Of a DNA stretch of 64,000 nt, positions 17,418-25,944 are shown piece by piece (position 1 is the stretch's first letter; each line of letters begins with the position of its first letter). The notes below the pieces were generated by a model. It did not search any database and was not told where the DNA came from. It saw only the letters and a program-made list of their open reading frames with translations. A program made the translations under genes and the position numbers. This DNA is from an uncultured Arachnia sp. (lineage in GTDB: Bacteria > Actinomycetota > Actinomycetes > Propionibacteriales > Propionibacteriaceae). The DNA lies in assembly GCA_934636715.1 (NCBI GenBank), contig CAKUBE010000006.1:17761-81760 (forward strand), read 5' to 3'.

Positions 17418-18500
17418 TCAAGCGAGGTCGATGGTCTTCTTCCAGGCGCCGACGTAGGCGTCGGGGACGAATCCCATCGCCTCGTTGACGTCCAGCATGA
17501 ACCGGTTCTCCTCGGCGTTGTACGTCACCAGCTTGGGCGACTCCGGGGCGATGTCGCGCCAGGAGAGCAGCCCGGCGCACTTGATCAACTGGCCGATCTT
17601 GTTTCCTCGGTGCTCCCGGAGCACGAGCGTGTCCTCCTGGCTCGTGACCGCGGTCCGGTCGTTGCCGATGGACAGCTCGGTGTAGCCGACCAACTCGCCG
17701 GTGCCGTCGCACTTGGCCGCGGTGACGAGCATGATCTTCCCGCCGCCGAGCCACTCGTCATCGTGCCGTGCGACGCGGTCGGCGTCCCAGTCCTCCTCGT
17801 CGAACTCGAGCGCGCCGGCCGGGACGTCCGTCGACATCCTGTTCTTCATCCGGGCGTAGCCGTCGACGAACTCCGGCGGGGTGGGCAGCATCCACTGCAC
17901 GACGGAGTAGGACCCCGTGCGCGCTATTCCGAGCATCTCCTCGATCCTGGCGCTGTCGACGGGCAGAGCGAGCACGCTCTTGCGCTCGACTTGTTCCAGC
18001 GAGTAGCCGTGGCGCAGGTAGAACCTGGCTCGGTGGTCCCGCGGGATGGTGCCGAACCCGGTGGGCGGCGCGAGCCGGTCGTCGCTCCTGGCGGGCCCAC
18101 GCTCCGGGTGGGTCACCCACGACTGCAGCACGCTGCGGCCGTGCTCCCGCGCCGCCCGCTCGACGATGTCGTACGCGGCCGTGCCGATCCCGCGGCCGTT
18201 GTGTGACGCGAGGATCTCGATGAGCCAGTAGGCGACCCGTGAGTCCTCCTCGAGTGGGATGTCGACGCCGATCCGGCCGACGGGGACGCCGTCGGCCAGG
18301 ATCAGCCAGACGAAGCGCAGCTCGTCTGGCGACGGCTGGTAGTGCGGCAGCAGCTCCGCCGGAGTGGCGGTGTCGTCCTCGTTACCGTTGACCTCGCGGT
18401 AGACGGCGTTTCTCACCTCGGTCATCGCCGTGAAGTCGGCGGCATCGGTGGATTCGAGGCTCGTTGGGATGACGAGGGAGCGGAACTCGATGTCGTTCAT
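17418..18500 (-). CDS. Tandem GNAT N-acetyltransferase
   Basis: 360 residues with two GNAT-like halves: an N-terminal one with the acetyl-CoA loop NGRGIGTAAYDIVERAA, and a C-terminal one with REHRGNKIGQLIKCAGL. Two-domain GNATs of this size are common in actinobacteria and include mycothiol synthase-like proteins, although the key MshD features are not clear here. The substrate is unknown. The ATG at 18500 has an AAGGAAA ribosome site. It is convergent with the PTS operon across the composite repeat. Confidence 0.85.
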   Translation of the reverse strand: MNDIEFRSLVIPTSLESTDAADFTAMTEVRNAVYREVNGNEDDTATPAELLPHYQPSPDELRFVWLILADGVPVGRIGVDIPLEEDSRVAYWLIEILASHNGRGIGTAAYDIVERAAREHGRSVLQSWVTHPERGPARSDDRLAPPTGFGTIPRDHRARFYLRHGYSLEQVERKSVLALPVDSARIEEMLGIARTGSYSVVQWMLPTPPEFVDGYARMKNRMSTDVPAGALEFDEEDWDADRVARHDDEWLGGGKIMLVTAAKCDGTGELVGYTELSIGNDRTAVTSQEDTLVLREHRGNKIGQLIKCAGLLSWRDIAPESPKLVTYNAEENRFMLDVNEAMGFVPDAYVGAWKKTIDLA

Positions 18501-18580
18501 ATTTCTGTTTCCTTCTTGAAAGCGTGAAAGGGCTGAGGCGGCGCGGGCGAGACCGTGATGGGGCTTGCCCGCGCAACCTC

Positions 18581-18829
18581 CTATCTCAGGGGAAGGCGCA
18601 GATAGCGGAGCTCCCAGTTGAGTTCCCGCTGCGCGCGTTCGTGGTCATTTCGGAGGTGGCGCGAATCCTCGCGGTACGTCGACACCGGGCGGGTGCTCCA
18701 GATGAGCACACGCAACGCGACGTGCATCGCGACTCGGGTGAGGAACGAGGTGCGCGGAACGCGGTCGGACAAGGGCGGCAGCGGAGCGTCGGTGATGACG
18801 GGGTCCAGCTGCACGGTGATGGCAGGCAT
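18581..18829 (-). CDS. Conserved small hypothetical protein
   Basis: 82 residues: a short Pro-rich start (DAPLPPLSDRVPRTS), an amphipathic/hydrophobic helix (RVAMHVALRVLIW) and a charged C-terminal helix (RNDHERAQRELNWEL). Similar small proteins are common in high-GC actinobacteria, without a known role. The ATG at 18829 is preferred over a TTG at 18847. Confidence 0.6.
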   Translation of the reverse strand: MPAITVQLDPVITDAPLPPLSDRVPRTSFLTRVAMHVALRVLIWSTRPVSTYREDSRHLRNDHERAQRELNWELRYLRLPLR

Positions 18830-18948
18830 GATGTGGCTTTCGCTCAAAGATGACGTATCGAGATGCCGGCGGAGCCGGCGCAGAGTCGATCGACTCGTGA
18901 GATGTCGGAGTGGTGCCCTGAAGAGGGCAGAGTTATCCCGTTAAGGGA

Positions 18949-19044
18949 TCAGATGGCCGCGATCAGGCGGGGGAATGCGCCGAAGGAGACAGCGGCCCCG
19001 CCGCGCACGGCGATCGGCTCAGTGCGAGTGAAGACATTCATCAT
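18949..19044 (-). CDS. Possible 31-residue peptide
   Basis: ATG ATG at 19044 follows a GGGGG-containing ribosome-like site and encodes MMNVFTRTEPIAV with a Gly/Ala-rich, weakly hydrophobic end. Two small hairpins follow (GCCCT/AGGGC at 18915-18928 and ATCCC/GGGAT at 18935-18949). It could be a leader peptide for the downstream 82-residue gene. Coding status is not proven. Confidence 0.35.
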   Translation of the reverse strand: MMNVFTRTEPIAVRGGAAVSFGAFPRLIAAI

Positions 19045-19142
19045 TTCGGGACCCCCTTTCTCGACTTCGAGTTCCGGGAGAGACGTTAGTCACTCGAACC
19101 CGCACAAGTCAAGGCGAAGCCGGGCGCTGATAGGCTGGCGGC

Positions 19143-19958
19143 ATGTCCGTCCGGCGTCACGCGTCCCGGGTCGAGGAGCGCTATCGCAAGCGATTCATCG
19201 GCGACGTCGAGTACCACACGAGCCGCTCCGGATACGGTGACGCCTCGCTCATGGCCTACCGGTTCGCCTGCCAGGTGCCGGAGAAGGACGGCCCCGATTT
19301 CGTGCTCGTGCACGGCATCGGGGTGTCGGCCCGCCTGTACGGGCCGACGGCGGTGGAGCTCGCCCAGCGCGGCGACGTGCACCTCATCGACATGGCGGGC
19401 TACGGGCGCTCCCCGCGCCCCGGCCGCGACCTGACGATCACCGACCACGCGGCGCTGATCGCGCGCTACCTGGAGGAGCACGACCTCGAGCGACCCGTCG
19501 TCGTCGGGCATTCCATGGGGGCGCAGGTCGTCGCGGAGCTGGCCGCCGGATTCCCCGAGCAGGTGGATCACATCGCCCTGATAGCTCCCGTCATCGCCCC
19601 GACGGCGCGGACGCTGGCGAAGGTGGGGCCGCTGCTGCTCGCCAACGGCCTCAAGGAGCCCGGGCTCGTCACCTTCCTGGCCGTCTACGACTACTTCTTC
19701 CGCACCGGCATCCCCTACATGCTCCAGCAGATGCCTCACCTGCTTGCCACGGACCTCGACGACATCGCCTCCCGGGTCGAGGCGAAGACCCTCGTGATCT
19801 GCGGCCTCGACGATCCCATCGTGCCCCTGGAGTGGGGCAAGGAGCTGGCGGCCAAGTTCCGGCATGGCTGGTACGCCACGGTTCCGGGCCCGCACGCGAC
19901 CATGTTCGCCGCCCCGCGCACGATCGCCGCGCTGATCGATGAGCATGCGCGCCGGTAG
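19143..19958 (+). CDS. Alpha/beta hydrolase
   Basis: 271 residues with the canonical α/β-hydrolase pattern: oxyanion motif VLVHGIGV (about 57), nucleophile elbow GHSMGAQ (Ser about 121), acid Asp in CGLDDPIVP and terminal His in PGPHATMF. Substrate unknown. A TAGGCT box ends 6 nt before the ATG, suggesting a leaderless transcript. The next hydrolase gene overlaps by 20 bp. Confidence 0.88.
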   Translation: MSVRRHASRVEERYRKRFIGDVEYHTSRSGYGDASLMAYRFACQVPEKDGPDFVLVHGIGVSARLYGPTAVELAQRGDVHLIDMAGYGRSPRPGRDLTITDHAALIARYLEEHDLERPVVVGHSMGAQVVAELAAGFPEQVDHIALIAPVIAPTARTLAKVGPLLLANGLKEPGLVTFLAVYDYFFRTGIPYMLQQMPHLLATDLDDIASRVEAKTLVICGLDDPIVPLEWGKELAAKFRHGWYATVPGPHATMFAAPRTIAALIDEHARR

Positions 19959-20652
19959 CCGCCGGCCCGGGTCTCGAAGGGAGCGCGTCGCCTCCGCAAT
20001 CGTCCGGGGCCGGGCGTGGGGCGCCGATTACTGGTGGGTGAGCAGGGCCCTGGCCGGCGGCCTGGTCCGCCGCGACGTGCCCGCGGCCTACGCAACGGGA
20101 GACGGGGCCCCCGTCGTCCTCGTCCCCGGCGTGCTGGAGGAGTGGACGATGATGCGCGCCATCGCCGACGCGTTGAGCGCGGCCGGGCATCCGATCCACA
20201 CACTGCCGGAGCTGAGACGCAACACCGCGACGGTGAGGGATGGCGCTGCGCTCGTCGCCACCTATCTGTCGGCGAAGGGGCTGACCGACGTGCTCCTCGT
20301 CGCGCACAGCAAGGGCGGGTTGATCGCGAAGTGCCTGCTGTTGGGGGACGAGGCCCACCGCGTGCGGGGCGTCGTCACCGTCGCGACGCCGTTCGGCGGG
20401 TCCGTGCTCGCCCGGCTCGTGCCGCACCCCGTCGTGCGCTCGCTGGCACCCGACGACGCGACCATCGTCGAGTTGGCGGGCCGCAACGACGTGAACCGCC
20501 TCATCACGTCGATCTGTCCCGCCTTCGACCCGCACATCCCGGGCGGCTCCCGGCTGGAGGGGGCGATCAACGTCCCCGTCGCCGCCATGGGGCACTTCCG
20601 CGTGCTCGCGGATCGCGACGTGATCGACGCCGTCGTCGCCGCCTGCGCGTGA
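19939..20652 (+). CDS. Alpha/beta hydrolase, triacylglycerol lipase-like
   Basis: 237 residues. VVLVPGVLEEW is the oxyanion region and AHSKGGLIAK the nucleophile elbow (Ser about 126), with VATPFGGS typical of lipase/PGAP1-like esterases. The final MGHFRVL supplies the likely catalytic His. It overlaps the preceding hydrolase by 20 bp, so the two are co-translated. The basic N-terminus lacks a clear signal peptide. Confidence 0.82.
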   Translation: MSMRAGSRRPGSRRERVASAIVRGRAWGADYWWVSRALAGGLVRRDVPAAYATGDGAPVVLVPGVLEEWTMMRAIADALSAAGHPIHTLPELRRNTATVRDGAALVATYLSAKGLTDVLLVAHSKGGLIAKCLLLGDEAHRVRGVVTVATPFGGSVLARLVPHPVVRSLAPDDATIVELAGRNDVNRLITSICPAFDPHIPGGSRLEGAINVPVAAMGHFRVLADRDVIDAVVAACA

Positions 20653-20732
20653 GGCGCGAGCGCCTGCTACGGTGGCACTGGCCAGTGAGACCGCACCCCA
20701 TGAGGTGCCCGACGGTGAGCGAGGTGAGTCCG

Positions 20733-20815
20733 ATGAGTAGCGACAGTCACAGTCATCATCCGGAACCCGTGTCCGCGCGCCGTCTCGTCCTTTCCTTCTG
20801 ACACCTCGTCGTCAG
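20733..20815 (+). promoter_or_regulatory. Candidate leader ORF and hairpin upstream of mgtE
   Basis: A 22-codon ORF (20733-20801), MSSDSHSHHPEPVSARRLVL followed by Ser-Phe, has a good GAGGTGA ribosome site at 20720-20726. Its stop codon lies in a hairpin (CTGAC 20798-20802 with GTCAG 20811-20815) 40 nt before mgtE. Upstream, GCACC/GGTGC forms another hairpin. A translated His/Pro-containing leader before a Mg2+ transporter resembles leader-peptide control, as in mgtL of enterobacteria. This is an inference. Confidence 0.45.
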
Positions 20816-20855
20816 GGGCGTCGTGCGCGCGTGCCTTGACGAAACGAGCAGCGCC

Positions 20856-22214
20856 ATGACCACTCAGCGCATTCAGGAACTGACCGACATCGCCGACCGG
20901 ATCGTCGGCCACATCAACCTCGGCGACCTCGCGGGCCTCGCCGACACGATCGCGCCCTGCGGCACGCCGGAACTGGTCGAGATCTGCGAACGGCTGAGCG
21001 GCCGTCACCGCGCGGTCATGTATCGACTCCTGCCGAAGCAGCGCGCCCTCGAGGTCTTCGAGGCGCTCGACCCCGCGCTGCAGAGCGATCTCGTGCGCGG
21101 GCTGCAGGACGCGGAGGTGGCGGAGCTCTTCGCCGCGATGGACCCGGACGACCGGGTGTGGCTGCTCGACGAACTGCCGGCCTCGTTGGCGCCGCGGCTC
21201 CTCCGCGGGCTGCCCGCGCGGGAGCGGCAGCTGACCGCGAGCGTGCTCGGCTATCCGCACGGCTCGATCGGCCGCCGGATGAGCCCGGAGTACGTCAGCA
21301 CCCATCCGAACCTGACCGTCGCGGCGACGCTGGCCCGGGTGCGCCTGCGCCTCGACGACGCCGAGACCGTCTACACGCTCCCGGTGCTCGACGGCGAGCG
21401 CCGCGTCGTCGGCGTCGTCAGCCTGCGCGACCTGATCGGTGCCGACGACGCCATGCTGGTGGGCGATCTCATGCGCGAGGCGCCGGTGGCCACCGCGGAC
21501 ACCGACGAGGAGGTCGCGGCTCGGCGCTGTGCGGAGCGGGGCCTGCTGGCACTCGCCGTCGTCGACAGCGAGTCGCGCCTCGTCGGCATCCTCACCATCG
21601 ACGACGCCGTCCGCATCCTCGAGCAGGAGGAGAGCGAGGACGCGGCGCGCCAGGGCGGCACCGAGCCGCTTCGCCGCCCGTACCTCTCCACGCCCATCCT
21701 CACCCTCGTCCACTCGCGGGTGATCTGGCTCCTGGTGCTCGCCGTCGGCGCGACGCTCACCGTCCAGGTGCTCTCGGTGTTCGAGGCCACGCTGGCCCAG
21801 GTGACCGTGCTCGCGCTGTTCGTGCCGTTGCTGATCGGGACCGGCGGAAATACGGGCAACCAGGCCGCGACGACGGTGACCCGCGCGCTCGCGTTGAACG
21901 ACGTCACGCCCCGCGACCTCGTCAGGGTGCTGTCGCGGGAGCTGCGCGTCGGAGCCCTGCTCGGGGTCCTGCTCGGCACCCTCGGTTTCGCCCTGTCCTC
22001 GCTGTTCTACGACGCGCGCATCGGGCTGGTGATCGGCCTCACGCTGCTGGCGGTGTGCACGGTCGCGGCGACGATCGGCGGGGTCATGCCGCTGCTCGCG
22101 CGCGCCATCCGCGTCGACCCGGCCGTGTTCTCGAACCCGTTCATCACGACCTTCGTCGACGCCACGGGCCTCGTCATCTACTTCCTGATCGCGCGCGCGG
22201 TCCTCCACCTCTGA
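20856..22214 (+). CDS. mgtE: Magnesium transporter MgtE
   Basis: 452 residues. The MgtE N-domain (about 10-130) is helical (RQLTASVLGYPHGSIGRRMS at its end). A CBS pair (about 140-260) includes TLPVLDGERRVVGVVSLRDL. The five-helix membrane domain (about 285-450) carries the hallmark GTGGNTGNQAATT. It is a Mg2+-gated Mg2+ channel in the plasma membrane. ATG 20856 is chosen because the domain starts there, although the ribosome site is weak, consistent with control through the upstream leader. Confidence 0.95.
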   Translation: MTTQRIQELTDIADRIVGHINLGDLAGLADTIAPCGTPELVEICERLSGRHRAVMYRLLPKQRALEVFEALDPALQSDLVRGLQDAEVAELFAAMDPDDRVWLLDELPASLAPRLLRGLPARERQLTASVLGYPHGSIGRRMSPEYVSTHPNLTVAATLARVRLRLDDAETVYTLPVLDGERRVVGVVSLRDLIGADDAMLVGDLMREAPVATADTDEEVAARRCAERGLLALAVVDSESRLVGILTIDDAVRILEQEESEDAARQGGTEPLRRPYLSTPILTLVHSRVIWLLVLAVGATLTVQVLSVFEATLAQVTVLALFVPLLIGTGGNTGNQAATTVTRALALNDVTPRDLVRVLSRELRVGALLGVLLGTLGFALSSLFYDARIGLVIGLTLLAVCTVAATIGGVMPLLARAIRVDPAVFSNPFITTFVDATGLVIYFLIARAVLHL

Positions 22215-22228
22215 GGTGGCGCGCATCG

Positions 22229-22284
22229 ACCTGCGTAGGTTCCGTTGGCTGTGCATATGCACAGCCAACGGAACCTACGCAGGT
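22229..22284. repeat. Perfect 56-bp palindrome
   Basis: Two 28-nt arms are exact complements with no spacer; the centre GTGCATATGCAC lies at 22251-22262 and the left arm starts ACCTGCGTAGGTTCC. It lies 15 bp after mgtE and 62 bp before the next gene. No U-tract follows. It could form a strong transcript hairpin or be a mobile palindromic repeat. Confidence 0.95.
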
Positions 22285-22346
22285 GAGTGCGCGGCCGTCA
22301 TGGATCCATGGATTAGGGAACGTCTGTCTCGCGTTAAGGTGGGGCT

Positions 22347-23246
22347 GTGAGTAGGCCTGACGTGAACCTCGTGCACCGCATCGAGGTGGCTGAGGTCGTG
22401 CATCTCACGCGCGGCATGGTGCGCATCGTCTTCACCGGCGACGGTCTCGACGGCTTTGTGTCGTCGGGCGTCGGCGACGAGTACCTGCGGCTGTTCCTCC
22501 CCGCGGAGGGGCACGGCGAGCCGAACCTGCCAGAGCCATCTGCCGACGGCTACTGGACCTTCCCCGATGGCGTCGAGCCGTCGCAGGTGCGGTGTTACAC
22601 CGTGCGCGCGTGGGACCCGGACACCCGCCGTCTCACGATCGACTTCGTCGTGCACGACGGTGGCGTCGCCGCCCGGTGGGCGCTGGGAGCCGAGCCCGGC
22701 CACATCGTCGGTGTGAACACCCCGCGAGGGCTCTACGAGCCCCGGGAGGGCATCGAGTGGCAGCTTCTCGTGGCGGACGCGACCGGGATTCCCGCCGCGC
22801 TCCGGTTGGCGGAGCAGACGCCACCCGGTGTCCGCACGCGCGTCGTGATCGAGGTCGAGGAGGCGTCGCACGAGCAGACCCTCGCGCTCCCCGAGGGCGT
22901 CGAACTCGTGTGGGTGCGCGGCGGGAACGGGCAGGGCCCGAGCAGGATGGAGGAGATCGTCAGGGCCGCCGACCTGCCGAGCGGCCCGGGGTATGTGTGG
23001 GTAGCGGGGGCGGCGAAGGCCACGCGCGCGGTTCGCAAGTACCTTCGTCGTGAACTCCGGCTGCCGTCTGACTCCTACAAGGTCGTCGGGTACTGGACCG
23101 AAAACCTCGAGCAGTGGATGGAACGTTACGAGGCTCTTCCCGAGGACCTGCGCCGGCGCCTGCGGGAGATGTGGGAGGACACCGGGCGCGATGTCGAGGA
23201 GGTCACCGACGAGTACGAAGCGACCCTCGAGGCTCACGGACTTTAG
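22347..23246 (+). CDS. Siderophore-interacting protein (FAD reductase)
   Basis: 299 residues. An FAD-binding barrel carries RCYTVRAWD (FAD motif RxYTxR) near residue 85, followed by the SIP C-terminal NAD(P)H domain with VWVAGAAKATRAVRKYLR and the terminal GYW. ViuB/YqjH-like enzymes reduce ferric siderophores in the cytoplasm to release iron. The GTG start follows a TAAGGT box by 6 nt (leaderless). No siderophore transporter genes are adjacent; the convergent neighbours are diiron proteins. Confidence 0.9.
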   Translation: MSRPDVNLVHRIEVAEVVHLTRGMVRIVFTGDGLDGFVSSGVGDEYLRLFLPAEGHGEPNLPEPSADGYWTFPDGVEPSQVRCYTVRAWDPDTRRLTIDFVVHDGGVAARWALGAEPGHIVGVNTPRGLYEPREGIEWQLLVADATGIPAALRLAEQTPPGVRTRVVIEVEEASHEQTLALPEGVELVWVRGGNGQGPSRMEEIVRAADLPSGPGYVWVAGAAKATRAVRKYLRRELRLPSDSYKVVGYWTENLEQWMERYEALPEDLRRRLREMWEDTGRDVEEVTDEYEATLEAHGL

Positions 23247-23279
23247 TGTCCTGCGTCGGATGTTCGTTGCGGGACACTA
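23244..23279. terminator. Bidirectional hairpin terminator carrying both stop codons
   Basis: TAGTGTCC (23244-23251) pairs with GGACACTA (23272-23279). The left arm contains the TAG stop of the siderophore-interacting gene and the right arm contains the complement of the TAG stop of the convergent ferritin-like gene. Confidence 0.7.
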
Positions 23280-24065
23280 GATCTTGATGCCCATGCCGGT
23301 GAACGCGGTGCGGAAGACGGCGAGTCCGTCGAGGCCGGGGAGCCGGGCGAGGGACTGGTCGAGCTTGTCGAGCGCCGCGGCCTGGCCGGTGAAGAGGTAG
23401 CCCATCACGTCGCGGACCTCGTCGACCTCCATCACGCCGGAGCCGACAGGGCGCCACGCCTTCTCCATCAGCGCGCGCACCAGCTTCGGCGCGGCCGGCG
23501 AGCGGTCCAGCGCCGCGCGGGCCTGCGTCGAGTAGAACGCGACATGCCGCGTCTCCTGCTGCGCGATCCGCTTCAGCAGCGGCGACAGCGCGGGATGGTC
23601 CAGCATCAGGGCGAGCCGGCGGTAGGCGGCGACGGCGGACAGCTCGTTGGCCGCGCCCCAGGTCATGTGGACCGCGACGAAGTCGTCGCCGACCAGGTTC
23701 GACAGCGCCGACTGCTTCGTGGGGCCGAGGGCCTCGCGCCAGCCGAGCTTGATCCGCTTGGCCTTGAGCTCGTCGTAGTCGACGACGATGTCGTGGCGCT
23801 TCAGCACCGCGGCGAGGGCCTCGCCGTGCCAGAACTCCTCGCGGTTCCACGTCGTCATGAAGCCGCGGGCCTCGTCCTTGCGGTGGGAGCGCGTGACGAG
23901 CAGGTCCCTCAGGTAGCAGGAGGTGTGGTACTCGACGTCGCACATGTAGCGCAGCACGCGCAGCGTCGCGTCGTCGAGCGGCCGGGTCTCGAAGGCGTCG
24001 AAGTCCAGGTCTTCCCATCGCACGCGCTCCGACGTGGCGGCGAAGTTCTCCAGGTCAAAGGCCAT
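23277..24065 (-). CDS. Ferritin-like diiron protein
   Basis: 262 residues with a complete carboxylate-bridged diiron ligand set: Glu45, Glu77-x-x-His80 (EEFWH), Glu141 (AANELSA) and Glu171-x-x-His174 (ETRHVAFY). The order and spacing fit the acyl-ACP desaturase/ferritin-like superfamily. The reaction is unknown; a fatty-acid or other hydroxylase/desaturase is possible. Its start overlaps the end of a paralogue by 11 bp. Confidence 0.8.
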   Translation of the reverse strand: MAFDLENFAATSERVRWEDLDFDAFETRPLDDATLRVLRYMCDVEYHTSCYLRDLLVTRSHRKDEARGFMTTWNREEFWHGEALAAVLKRHDIVVDYDELKAKRIKLGWREALGPTKQSALSNLVGDDFVAVHMTWGAANELSAVAAYRRLALMLDHPALSPLLKRIAQQETRHVAFYSTQARAALDRSPAAPKLVRALMEKAWRPVGSGVMEVDEVRDVMGYLFTGQAAALDKLDQSLARLPGLDGLAVFRTAFTGMGIKI

Positions 24066-24927
24066 GACGACTCCTCCGGGCGAACAGTCCTCGGGTGGGG
24101 GCCGGCGCGGGACGGCCGTCGCGGTCGGTGCCGGGAACGAGCCCCACGCCGTCGAGCAGGTCGAGGATGGGGCGCTGCGCCGCGCGGAGCCGTTCCGCGG
24201 CGTCGTCGGTGAGGAAGATGTTGCCCAGCGCGCGGGCCTCGTCGGGGTCCGGCACGCCGACGACGCGCAGCGGCTCCCAGCCGACGAGCGCGAGCCGCGC
24301 CGAGATCCTCTCCCTGCGGGAGCGGGCGATCCGGGCGGAGGCCTCGCGCTGGTAGAAGTCGACGAAGGTCTCGCGGCGGGACACGATCTCGTCGACGACG
24401 CGGCGCGCCTCCCCGTCGAGCCGGGGGAGCAACTCCGCGTATGCGGCCCGGAGGCTCGCCTCCTGGAGCGCCATCCGGATCATGTGGCCAGCGGTGAAGG
24501 GTTCGCCCACAGCCGCCGCGATCGGTGGGACGATCAGCGGCATGAGACGGTCGACCCAGGCTTCGCGCAGGCGGGCGCCGAGCCGGTTGCGCACGCGCGG
24601 CTCGGGCCGTACGCCCGCGGCGTCGAGCACGTCCCTGACCGCCCAGGCGAGCCACATCCGCTCGTAGGACCACGTGGCGATGAACGCGGTGATGCGGGCC
24701 TCGTTTCCCGTCCAGCAGGACAGCATCGAGCGGGTCTCGGACAGCCCGGCGCTGTCGAGGCGCCAGAGGAAGGCGAGGTCCGCCGCGGTGATGTCGTCGA
24801 GCGGGGTCAGGGCGCCGGTGTCGACGACGATGCGCCCGCGGGCGTGCTGGACGTACGCATCCACGTCGAAGTGTGTGAAGAGGACATCGCCTCGAGAAGC
24901 GTCCGAGAAGGCGCGTTTCGGGACCAT
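24055..24927 (-). CDS. Degenerate ferritin-like paralogue
   Basis: 290 residues. The same four-helix pattern as the next gene is visible (TAFIATWSYERMWLAW aligned with the partner's MTTWNREEFWHGEA), but both ExxH pairs are broken: the first becomes RMWL, and the second retains only Glu (RRETFVDFY). It is therefore unlikely to hold two irons and may be a structural partner. The ATG at 24927 follows GCAGGAG. It is divergent from mutY with 89 bp between. Confidence 0.7.
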   Translation of the reverse strand: MVPKRAFSDASRGDVLFTHFDVDAYVQHARGRIVVDTGALTPLDDITAADLAFLWRLDSAGLSETRSMLSCWTGNEARITAFIATWSYERMWLAWAVRDVLDAAGVRPEPRVRNRLGARLREAWVDRLMPLIVPPIAAAVGEPFTAGHMIRMALQEASLRAAYAELLPRLDGEARRVVDEIVSRRETFVDFYQREASARIARSRRERISARLALVGWEPLRVVGVPDPDEARALGNIFLTDDAAERLRAAQRPILDLLDGVGLVPGTDRDGRPAPAPTRGLFARRSRHGL

Positions 24928-25016
24928 CTGCTCCTGCCTGTTCGACCGTTGCCGTGATTCTCCTTCCGAGCGTAGCCGGAAGCGACGAACCTGCCGACCG
25001 TCCATAGACTCGTCTC

Positions 25017-25898
25017 ATGCAGGAACCAGTCGCCAGGACGCTCGCCGTTCGGCTCGTCGACTGGTACGGGCCGAACGCGCGCGACCTGCCGTGGCGTCGT
25101 CCGGGGTTCGGAGCCTGGGGCGTGCTGGTGAGCGAGTTCATGCTGCAGCAGACGCCCGTGAACCGCGTGATACCGATGCTGGAGGCATGGCTGGAGCGCT
25201 GGCCGACCCCCGCGGCGCTCGCCGCCGCGACGCCGGCCGAGGCGGTGCACCAGTGGGCGAACCTCGGCTATCCGCGCCGGGCGCTGTGGTTGCGGGAGGC
25301 CGCCGTCCAGATCAGGGACCGGCACGACGGCGTCGTCCCGAGCGACGTCGACGACCTCCTCGCGCTCAAGGGGATCGGCGATTACACCGCGAGGGCCGTC
25401 GCGGTCTTCGCCTACGGCGAGCGGCATCCCGTCGTCGACACGAACACGCGCAGGGTCCTGGCACGGGCCGTCGAGGGGCGCTCGCAGCCCGGCCCTCCTT
25501 CACGGCGCGATCTGGCGACGATGGCGCGCCTCCTGCCGCACGATCCCGGCCCGGCGGCAGTGGTCAACGCCGCCGCCATGGAGCTCGGCGCCACGGTGTG
25601 CCTGTCCCGGGAGCCGCAGTGCGGCCGGTGCCCCGTCGTCGACCTGTGCTCTTGGCACGCCGCCGGACACCCCGACACCGGGGATGAGCGGCGGAAGCAG
25701 GCCGCCTACGAAGGCAGCGACAGGCAGGCGCGCGGTGCCGTCCTCCGGGCCTTGCGGCACGCGGCGAGCCACGCCTTGCCCACGGCCGCCGTGTGCGCGG
25801 ACTGGCCGGACGCCGACCAGCGCGATCGGGCGATCGCCTCGCTCGCGGCGGACGGCCTGGTCGAGTCTCGGGGCGGCCAACTCCGCCTTCCGACGTGA
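25017..25898 (+). CDS. mutY: A/G-specific adenine glycosylase
   Basis: 293 residues; removes adenine opposite 8-oxoguanine. The catalytic Glu lies in VSEFMLQQTPVNRV, the helix-hairpin-helix is LKGIGDYTARAV, the catalytic Asp is in VVDTNTRRV, and four Cys (C-x6-C-x2-C-x5-C from TVC to DLC) bind an Fe-S cluster. A full C-terminal Nudix-like 8-oxoG domain is lacking, as in several actinobacterial MutY. TAGACT ends 6 nt before the ATG, indicating a leaderless message. Confidence 0.94.
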   Translation: MQEPVARTLAVRLVDWYGPNARDLPWRRPGFGAWGVLVSEFMLQQTPVNRVIPMLEAWLERWPTPAALAAATPAEAVHQWANLGYPRRALWLREAAVQIRDRHDGVVPSDVDDLLALKGIGDYTARAVAVFAYGERHPVVDTNTRRVLARAVEGRSQPGPPSRRDLATMARLLPHDPGPAAVVNAAAMELGATVCLSREPQCGRCPVVDLCSWHAAGHPDTGDERRKQAAYEGSDRQARGAVLRALRHAASHALPTAAVCADWPDADQRDRAIASLAADGLVESRGGQLRLPT

Positions 25899-25905
25899 GC
25901 GCTGC

Positions 25906-25935
25906 TTGACCAGTGGGACGCGGCGCGCGTAGCGT
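25906..25935 (+). promoter_or_regulatory. Promoter of the ABC exporter operon
   Basis: TTGACC at 25906-25911 and TAGCGT at 25930-25935 are 18 bp apart. The ATG at 25945 lies 9 nt after the -10 box and has no ribosome site, so the transcript probably begins at or next to the start codon. Confidence 0.5.
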
Positions 25936-25944
25936 TGACCAGCT

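Noticed and set aside
20653..20855. Canonical M-box (Mg2+) riboswitch before mgtE
   Set aside because: The conserved M-box core strings are not visible; only simple hairpins and a leader ORF are seen.
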